NCBI RefSeq assembly: GCF_900183975.1
Contig: NZ_LT853882.1
Coordinates: 3,217,501-3,281,500, forward strand
Origin: Xanthomonas fragariae
Lineage (GTDB): Bacteria; Pseudomonadota; Gammaproteobacteria; Xanthomonadales; Xanthomonadaceae
Direction of reading: 5' to 3'
Length of the DNA stretch: 64,000 nt
Under the pieces are notes generated by a model. The model worked only from the letters and a program-made list of their open reading frames with translations, did not search any database and was not told where the DNA came from. This document shows positions 57,233 to 64,000 of this stretch, piece by piece (the first letter of the stretch is position 1; every line of letters starts with the position of its first letter). The translations under genes and the position numbers were made by a program.

Positions 57233-57705
57233 TGCGGTGCCGCTCCCGGGTTGATGCACATCACCACGATCCGCATCGGCCCAAGCAACAACGCGGCGTG
57301 CGTGTGCCAACCCAGCCGCCGATAGAACGGCGCCAGCATCGGCTGGCAATAGAGATACAGGGCATCCACGCGCCATTGCGCGGCGACCTGCACGCAATGC
57401 GCCACCAGTGCTTCGCCAATCCCCTGCCCGCGCGCCTGCGGTTGCACATACAACGAGGCCAACCAGGGCGACCATTGCCGAATGCGGGTGTCGTCGTTTT
57501 CCAGCAGGCTCACTGAACCGATCCACTGTGTCTGGTCGAGCGCCACCCATGTCATCGGGATCACGCCATCGCGCGTGTGGCTATGCAATTCGCTCAACGC
57601 CTGATGGACGTTCCATTCCGGCAGCAACGTGCCGAAGGCCTGCAAATGCGCCTGCGCGATGGCAGGAAGATGCTCCGGCGCGTCAGCCACGCAGGCGATC
57701 CGCAT
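57229..57705 (-). CDS. GNAT-family N-acetyltransferase
   Basis: About 158 residues. Acetyl-CoA motif ASLYVQPQARGQGIGEALVA, then YLYCQPMLAPFYRRLGWHTH typical of GNAT motif B. The ATG at 57705 gives MRIACVADAPEHLPA; a TTG at 57714 would overlap the nrdR stop. It is inserted between nrdR and ribD in Xanthomonas. Substrate unknown. Confidence 0.88.
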   Translation of the reverse strand: MRIACVADAPEHLPAIAQAHLQAFGTLLPEWNVHQALSELHSHTRDGVIPMTWVALDQTQWIGSVSLLENDDTRIRQWSPWLASLYVQPQARGQGIGEALVAHCVQVAAQWRVDALYLYCQPMLAPFYRRLGWHTHAALLLGPMRIVVMCINPGAAPQ

Positions 57706-57710
57706 CGCCT

Positions 57711-58238
57711 TCAACGCTTGTTGGGCTTGCTGCCGGCACGTTCTAACGCCGCTTCCAGCAGTGGCAGTTGATCACTGCCAACCGGGAGTTCGCGCTCGAG
57801 TTTTTCGATTTCCTCGCGAAAATCGGCCACGTCCTGAAAACTGCGGTACACCGAGGCAAAGCGCACATAGCCGACATGGTCGAGCTTGCGCAGCTCGACC
57901 ATGACGTACTCGCCCACCCGCAGCGAGCCCACTTCGCGCTCGCCGGACATGCGCAGCTGATGCACCACCGCACGCACTGCCGCCTCGATCTGTTCTTCGG
58001 AGACGGGGCGCTTCTGCAGCGCGCGGTCGAAACTGGTGCGCAACTTGCGCGCATCGAATGCCTCGCGCCCACCGTCGCTCTTGACCACGGCCGGCAGCTT
58101 GAGCTCGATTGTCTCCAAGGTGCTGAAACGCTCGCCGCACGCCTCGCACTCGCGGCGCCGACGGATTGTCGTGCCGTCTTCGGACACGCGCGAATCGATC
58201 ACGCGGGTGTCGTTGTGCTGGCAGAAGGGGCAGTGCAT
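57711..58238 (-). CDS. nrdR: Transcriptional repressor NrdR
   Basis: Represses ribonucleotide reductase genes in response to (d)ATP. 175 residues: zinc ribbon [15 protein letters not shown] and [15 protein letters not shown], then the ATP-cone ([20 protein letters not shown] to [19 protein letters not shown]). Standard position between glyA and the rib genes. Confidence 0.96.
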   Translation of the reverse strand: MHCPFCQHNDTRVIDSRVSEDGTTIRRRRECEACGERFSTLETIELKLPAVVKSDGGREAFDARKLRTSFDRALQKRPVSEEQIEAAVRAVVHQLRMSGEREVGSLRVGEYVMVELRKLDHVGYVRFASVYRSFQDVADFREEIEKLERELPVGSDQLPLLEAALERAGSKPNKR

Positions 58239-58249
58239 CAGGCGGCCGG

Positions 58250-58335
58250 GAATAAGGAGATGGGAATAGGGAATCGGAACAGCAGAGCTATCAAAGCGTT
58301 ATTTTTACCATTCTCGTCTCCCTATTCCCCATTCC
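58250..58335. repeat. GGGAATNGGGA-type repeat forming an inverted pair
   Basis: GGAGATGGGAATAGGGAATCGG and, inverted, GTCTCCCTATTCCCCATTCCC lie between glyA and nrdR. Related short runs occur at 18219-18236 and 32412-32429. It may serve as the glyA terminator. Confidence 0.55.
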
Positions 58336-58339
58336 CGCA

Positions 58340-59593
<1,254 letters not shown>

Positions 59594-59716
59594 GCAGAGC
59601 TCCGGGGCAGCTGTGGCTAGTAGGGGCGCAGATTGTAAGCCCCCGCGTACACAGGTGACCAATCGCCATGCTGTCGAGGGCGGCATGCGCTTCATCGATG
59701 CCCATGCGCGCGCAAC

Positions 59717-59740
59717 AAAGGCGCACCGAAGTGCGCCTTT
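59717..59740 (-). terminator. Terminator after the RcnB-like gene
   Basis: AAAGGCGCAC and GTGCGCCTTT pair perfectly around CGAA. It lies 50 bases beyond the stop of the minus-strand gene at 59790. 59594-59716 upstream of glyA has no gene. Confidence 0.7.
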
Positions 59741-59789
59741 ATGTGATAGCCGGCGCGATGCCCAACCAAGCCAAGCAGATATGCGCCGC

Positions 59790-60329
59790 TTAGTGGTGGA
59801 GCACCAGGTCGGCAATGACGCCGGTGGCGATGGCGACCAGCAGCAGATTGCCGGCGTCGTCACGCTGCCAGCGGTAGCCATACGGCGGACGACGCAGGTT
59901 GTAGCGGTCGTAATCGTTGATCACGTAGTCCGGGCCGTGGTAGCGCTGACCACGCGCCCAGTAGGGGGGCGGCGGCGGGCCGGGACGGTAGACCGGCGCC
60001 GGGTAGTAGGCATAGCCCCGGCCGCGATCGTCATAACGCTCCTGATGGCGCGCCTCGCGATAGCCCTCGCGGTAGCCATTGCTGTAGTAATGACGGTCCT
60101 CACGCCACTCGCGACGGTCGGCCCGGCGTTCGTCTCGCCATTCGCGACGATCATCACGCCATTCGCGGCGGTCATCATGGCGACCGTTGCGCCAGTCGCC
60201 GCGCTGATCGCGGTCAGGGCCGCGGCGATCGTGGTCGCGGTCCCAATCCCCGGCGAATGCCGCCGGTGCGAAGGACCCCAGCGCAAGGATGGAGGAAAGC
60301 ACAACGGTAACGATGCGTTTGCGGTTCAT
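59790..60329 (-). CDS. RcnB-family periplasmic protein with Arg/Asp repeats
   Basis: 179 residues: signal peptide ([20 protein letters not shown] to AFA), then a low-complexity region of RREWRD-type repeats (about residues 35-80), a Pro-rich linker and the RcnB domain ending [20 protein letters not shown] and a hydrophobic tail. RcnB proteins limit nickel/cobalt efflux, but this subgroup is not characterised. A good terminator follows. Confidence 0.82.
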   Translation of the reverse strand: MNRKRIVTVVLSSILALGSFAPAAFAGDWDRDHDRRGPDRDQRGDWRNGRHDDRREWRDDRREWRDERRADRREWREDRHYYSNGYREGYREARHQERYDDRGRGYAYYPAPVYRPGPPPPPYWARGQRYHGPDYVINDYDRYNLRRPPYGYRWQRDDAGNLLLVAIATGVIADLVLHH

Positions 60330-60553
60330 GACAGTTCCTGTTTGCGAGGTCGCGTTTTCATTAGTGCGCTAATCGCCTTAACGCATTCTGGCTGGAATCG
60401 ATTACGAAAATACCTATTCAGGTGACTAGTAAGCTGCCGTTTAGCTGCAGCGTCGCCGACGCGGTGCAAGTCAGTTGCCCGTATAATCTGCGTCATCCCT
60501 TTTCCGCTGCCTCCGGCTTCGACCGGCGGGCTGCCTGCGTCCACGGAGCACCC

Positions 60554-62215
60554 ATGTCGCAATATATCTACACCATGAACCGCGTCAGCAAGGTGGTCCC
60601 GCCCAAGCGGCAGATCATCAAGGACATCTCGCTGAGCTTCTTCCCGGGCGCCAAGATCGGCCTGCTCGGCCTGAACGGCGCGGGCAAGTCCACGGTGCTG
60701 AAGATCATGGCCGGCGTGGACACCGATTTCGAAGGCGAAGCCCGCCCGCAGGCCGGCATCAAGGTCGGCTACCTGGCGCAGGAACCGCAGCTCGACCCCC
60801 AACACACCGTGCGCGAAGCGGTCGAAGAAGGCGTTGGCGACGTACTGCAGGCCCAGGCCGCGCTAGACGCGGTGTATCTGGCCTATGCCGAAGAAGGCGC
60901 CGATTTCGACGCACTGGCCAAGGAACAGGAACGTCTGGAAGCGATTCTGGCTGCGGGCGATGCGCACACGTTGGAAAACCAGCTGGATGTGGCAGCCGAT
61001 GCGCTGCGCCTGCCGCCGTGGGATGCAGTGGTCGGCAAGCTCTCCGGTGGCGAGAAGCGCCGCGTCGCGCTGTGCCGCCTGCTGCTGCAGAAGCCGGACA
61101 TGCTGCTGCTTGACGAACCGACCAACCACTTGGACGCCGAGTCGGTGGAGTGGCTGGAGCAGTTTCTGGCGCGCTACACCGGCACCGTGGTGGCGGTCAC
61201 GCATGATCGCTACTTCCTCGACAACGCGGCCGAGTGGATCCTGGAACTGGATCGCGGCCGCGGTATTCCGTGGAAGGGCAACTACACCGACTGGCTGACC
61301 CAGAAGGACGAGCGCCTCAAGCAGGAAGACAATCAGGAAAAGTCACGCCAGAAGGCGATCCAGAAAGAACTGGAATGGTCGCGCCAGAACGCCAAGGGCG
61401 GCCGCACCAAGGGCAAGGCCCGTCTGGCCCGCCTGGAAGAGCTGCAGTCGGTTGACTACCAGCGGCGTAACGAGACCAACGAAATCTTCATCCCGCCGGG
61501 CGAGCGCCTGGGCAATGCGGTGATGGAGTTCAAGAACGTCTCCAAGAAGTTCGGGGACCGCCTGCTGATCGATAACCTATCGATGATCGTGCCGCCGGGT
61601 GCCATCGTCGGCATCATCGGCCCCAATGGTGCCGGTAAGTCGACCCTGTTCAAGATGATCACCGGTCAGGAAAAGCCCGATTCCGGCGAAATCGTGGTCG
61701 GCCCGACCGTGCAGCTGTCGTATGTGGACCAGAGCCGCGACAAGCTGGAAGGCAACCACAACGTGTTCCAGGAAATCGCTGGTGGCCTGGACATCCTCAA
61801 CATCAACGGTGTTGAGATCCAGTCGCGCGCCTATATCGGCCGCTTCAACTTCAAGGGCCAAGACCAGCAGAAGATGGTCGGCTCGCTGTCCGGTGGTGAA
61901 CGTGGTCGTCTGCACATGGCCAAGACCCTGCTACAGGGCGGCAACGTGCTGCTGCTCGACGAACCGTCCAACGACCTGGACATTGAAACACTGCGTGCGC
62001 TGGAAGACGCGTTGCTGGAGTTCCCGGGCAACACGTTCGTGATTTCGCATGACCGCTGGTTCCTCGATCGCATCGCCACGCACATCCTGTCGTTCGAAGG
62101 CGACTCGCACGTGGAGTTTTTCCAGGGCAACTACCGCGAGTACGAAGAAGACAAGCGCCGCCGCATGGGCGATGACGCAGGTCCAAAGCGTCTGCGCTTC
62201 AAGGCGCTGAAGTAA
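60554..62215 (+). CDS. ettA: Energy-dependent translational throttle protein EttA
   Basis: ABC-F ATPase that binds the ribosomal E site and gates translation by ATP/ADP ratio. 553 residues: two ABC domains with Walker A GLNGAGKST and GPNGAGKST, signatures LSGGEKRRVAL and LSGGERGRLHM, Walker B LLLDEPTNHLD and LLLDEPSNDLD, and the P-site tRNA interaction linker (KGKARLARLEELQSVDYQRR). The start MSQYIYTMNRVSKVVPP is conserved; the longer frame is upstream sequence. Confidence 0.95.
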   Translation: MSQYIYTMNRVSKVVPPKRQIIKDISLSFFPGAKIGLLGLNGAGKSTVLKIMAGVDTDFEGEARPQAGIKVGYLAQEPQLDPQHTVREAVEEGVGDVLQAQAALDAVYLAYAEEGADFDALAKEQERLEAILAAGDAHTLENQLDVAADALRLPPWDAVVGKLSGGEKRRVALCRLLLQKPDMLLLDEPTNHLDAESVEWLEQFLARYTGTVVAVTHDRYFLDNAAEWILELDRGRGIPWKGNYTDWLTQKDERLKQEDNQEKSRQKAIQKELEWSRQNAKGGRTKGKARLARLEELQSVDYQRRNETNEIFIPPGERLGNAVMEFKNVSKKFGDRLLIDNLSMIVPPGAIVGIIGPNGAGKSTLFKMITGQEKPDSGEIVVGPTVQLSYVDQSRDKLEGNHNVFQEIAGGLDILNINGVEIQSRAYIGRFNFKGQDQQKMVGSLSGGERGRLHMAKTLLQGGNVLLLDEPSNDLDIETLRALEDALLEFPGNTFVISHDRWFLDRIATHILSFEGDSHVEFFQGNYREYEEDKRRRMGDDAGPKRLRFKALK

Positions 62216-62220
62216 GCACG

Positions 62221-62246
62221 ACAAGGGCGCCGAAAGGCGTCCTTGT
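62221..62246 (+). terminator. Terminator after ettA
   Basis: ACAAGGGCGCC and GGCGTCCTTGT form an 11-bp stem (one G-T pair) with a GAAA tetraloop, five bases after the ettA stop. Confidence 0.7.
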
Positions 62247-62352
62247 TGCATGCATGTTCCGTTACCGGTTTGCGTCTTTCGTCCAGCGTGCTTGTCTCGA
62301 TGCGGTGGGGTCTCTGGCGATGAACGCGGCATGCAATCGCGTGAGAGGTGCG

Positions 62353-62868
62353 CTACAGGTCGTATGACAACACGTCTTCAAAGCCGAAAGTGTCGAAGTT
62401 TTCGATGCGAGAGGGATACAGACGGCCGACCAGATGGTCGTATTCATGCTGGACCACACGTGCGTGGAAGCCCTCGGCCTCGCACTCGATCGGGCTGCCG
62501 TCCGGCGCGAAGCCGCGGTAACGAATAAAGCGATAGCGTGGAATGACTGCGCGCAGGCCGGGAATGGACAGACAGCCTTCCCAGCCGTTTTCCATCTCGT
62601 CCGATAACGGTTCGATCTGCACATTCGCCAACGCGGTGCGCGGCACCGCCGGCGCTTCAGGATAACGCGCGCTGGCTTCGAAACCGAACACCATCAGTTG
62701 CAGATCCACCGCAATCTGCGGTGCGGCCAAACCGACGCCGCGCGCATCGTCCATGGTCTCGAACATGTCGACCACCAGTGTGTGCAACTCGGGGCTGCCC
62801 AGGTTGGTCACCGGTGGCGCCACGCGCAACAGACGCTTGTCGCCCATGCGGATAATCTCGCGAATCAT
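62353..62868 (-). CDS. def: Peptide deformylase
   Basis: Removes the N-formyl group from nascent proteins. 171 residues, with the three motifs GVGLAAPQI (motif 1), [11 protein letters not shown] (motif 2, metal Cys) and [14 protein letters not shown] (motif 3, metal His pair). N-terminus [17 protein letters not shown] is normal. It stands alone and converges on ettA. Confidence 0.95.
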   Translation of the reverse strand: MIREIIRMGDKRLLRVAPPVTNLGSPELHTLVVDMFETMDDARGVGLAAPQIAVDLQLMVFGFEASARYPEAPAVPRTALANVQIEPLSDEMENGWEGCLSIPGLRAVIPRYRFIRYRGFAPDGSPIECEAEGFHARVVQHEYDHLVGRLYPSRIENFDTFGFEDVLSYDL

Positions 62869-62959
62869 ACGGGTACTCCTGGAAACATTGGGCTGATCTT
62901 AGGGCGCTGTGGACAGATGCGCACTGCGGGCCGAGCAGATGACCTGCAATGACGCGCTT

Positions 62960-63323
62960 TCAGCGCAGATAGCACGGTTGAGTTGGAGCGATTAACCAAA
63001 AAACTGCGCTGCGGCCAGGCGGGAACCTCAGTCGCCGACACGCTGCCCGGTGTCGTCCAGCACGCGTTGACCATGCGCTCAGCAGGCTCGCGTCGTCCAG
63101 AGCGGGATCGTCGAGTCCGAGCTCCACATACGGGGTGCCCTTTTGGCGGATGGCATCGCGTACCGAGATGCAGGCGGCGGCAATCAGTGCCTGCAGCGTT
63201 TGGCGTGTTGGTGGGTGCTGAAGGTAATCGATGATGTGCGGTTCGATGCCTACGTGGCGGATCAGGGCCAGGGTGTTGCGGGAGGTGCCGCAAGCGGGGT
63301 TGTGGTAGATAACGGCGTGCATG
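62960..63323 (-). pseudogene. ArsC/Spx-family arsenate reductase with internal deletion
   Basis: Begins MHAVIYHNPACGTSRNTLAL with the catalytic cysteine and continues correctly to DDPALDDASLLSA (about residue 80). It then departs: the next codons read in other frames, with GQRVLDDTGQRVGD resembling the family C-terminus. The arginine-containing middle (NRPFVVTP) is absent, so it should be inactive. The frame runs on to a stop at 62960. Confidence 0.75.
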
Positions 63324-63329
63324 GCTGAC

Positions 63330-63953
63330 CTGGTGTTTGGTTCGGCTGAGAGTGACTCACAACGCGTAGCTGGCACAGTGCCAGGCATGTGGGGGGGGCT
63401 ACCGCACCGCCGCGTATGGGGACTCGCGAAGCAGAAAGCAGAAACAATCTTTGAGTATGGGAGCACGGCTGCTCATAACAGTTTTCCAGCCTTTGAACGA
63501 GGCTACTCGCAATGCCTTTCGTTGTTTACAGCCCAGCCAGCTGAGCACTTGAACGCACGAACCCCTTTCCTGTGGAAGAGGGGTTGGGGCGAGGAGACGG
63601 GGCGAAGCCACCTCGCGTATTGGATGTCACCAGGCTTCGCTCGTACCTTTATCCAGCGCTACGCGCCACCGGTTTCACAAAACAATAGCGGCCTCGCCCA
63701 TCAGCCCGACCCGCACCAAGAATCTGACCAATCCGTGCGACCAGCCGCCGCGCATACGCAGAAAAATGGTCCAGCACAAGCGCGACGACGACTTTTTCAG
63801 GTTACTGCTTCGTGTTCATCGGCCCATGTCAAAAGACCGACACAAGTCACTGATTCATGGCTGAGTCATAAACAGACTAAGCGGAACAGTTCTCCCGAAC
63901 GCTGGTGTCAACACGGCGTTTTTCACCCAGTTGGACTCAAGGAAACCCGAACG
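63330..63953. other. Gene-free interval with a GC-rich hairpin
   Basis: No gene seen. CCCCTTTCCTGTGGAAGAGGGG near 63562 is a short hairpin, and adjoining GGGGCGAGG runs recall dispersed xanthomonad repeats. The last 150 bases are probably the leader of the next gene. Confidence 0.4.
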
Positions 63954-64000
63954 ATGATGAGCTTTCGCAAGCCAGAATGGATGTTGCCCGGTGTTTTATG
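63954..64000 (+). CDS. Start of a gene running off the window
   Basis: ATG with ribosome site AAGGAA nine bases upstream; first residues MMSFRKPEWMLPGVL. Too short to identify. Confidence 0.4.
   Translation, partial: MMSFRKPEWMLPGVL

Noticed and set aside
56360..57325. 321-codon plus-strand open frame
   Set aside because: Antisense to ribD, which has all catalytic motifs.

Overview
The window reads as a chromosomal segment of a Xanthomonas (Gammaproteobacteria, Lysobacterales). Gene content and order are xanthomonad: lptD-surA-pdxA-rsmA-apaG-apaH, an SAH riboswitch before ahcY, glyA-nrdR-(acetyltransferase)-ribD, and lemA/TPM-domain genes. Codon use is GC-rich outside a few islands. The many complete insertion sequences, IS scars, miniature elements and broken genes suggest a host-adapted, genome-eroding pathogen. 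The species cannot be fixed from the sequence alone.

Left block (1-12.8 kb): ordinary housekeeping genes. On the plus strand are a cobalamin adenosyltransferase, a histone-deacetylase-like protein, the envelope pair lptD/surA, pdxA, rsmA and apaG/apaH. On the minus strand are lgt-thyA-(small membrane protein)-folA and two TPM-domain proteins. Middle block (about 13-32.4 kb): ribokinase, a nucleoside transporter, an aldo/keto reductase, hemP with a Fur-box-like site but a destroyed TonB receptor, a defective IS5-type element, an AT-rich cassette (20.6-22.7 kb), an ABC exporter with a divergent esterase, a two-component system, dgkA and lemA. Both edges of this block carry IS110 scars and a shared ~60-bp repeat in inverted orientation. 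Reversing the block would place lemA directly upstream of the TPM genes, so it looks like a ~19-kb inversion.

Right-centre (32.4-44.5 kb): dusB, a methyltransferase, a membrane hydrolase, metK, a DUF4105 protein with a TetR regulator, ppc, and riboswitch-controlled ahcY, with remnants and a miniature element between them. Metabolically, metK makes SAM, methyltransferases and rsmA spend it, and ahcY removes the SAH. Accessory block (44.5-56 kb): two sulfotransferases around a tiny open reading frame, an outer-membrane barrel, DUF3228 and DUF2058 proteins, a galactose-dehydrogenase-like gene, then a pile-up of three complete insertion sequences that cuts an unknown gene and ends just downstream of ribD. 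Right end (56-64 kb): ribD, an acetyltransferase, nrdR, glyA, an RcnB-like protein, ettA, def, a broken arsC and the first codons of another gene.

The best candidate for an undescribed system is the 20.6-22.7 kb cassette. A 47-residue peptide with an acidic front and an uncharged hydrophobic tail is followed by a perfect 12-bp hairpin, then by two overlapping genes of unknown family (293 and 311 residues) with cupin-like histidine patterns. The layout is that of a peptide-modification (RiPP-like) operon, but the function is inferred only.
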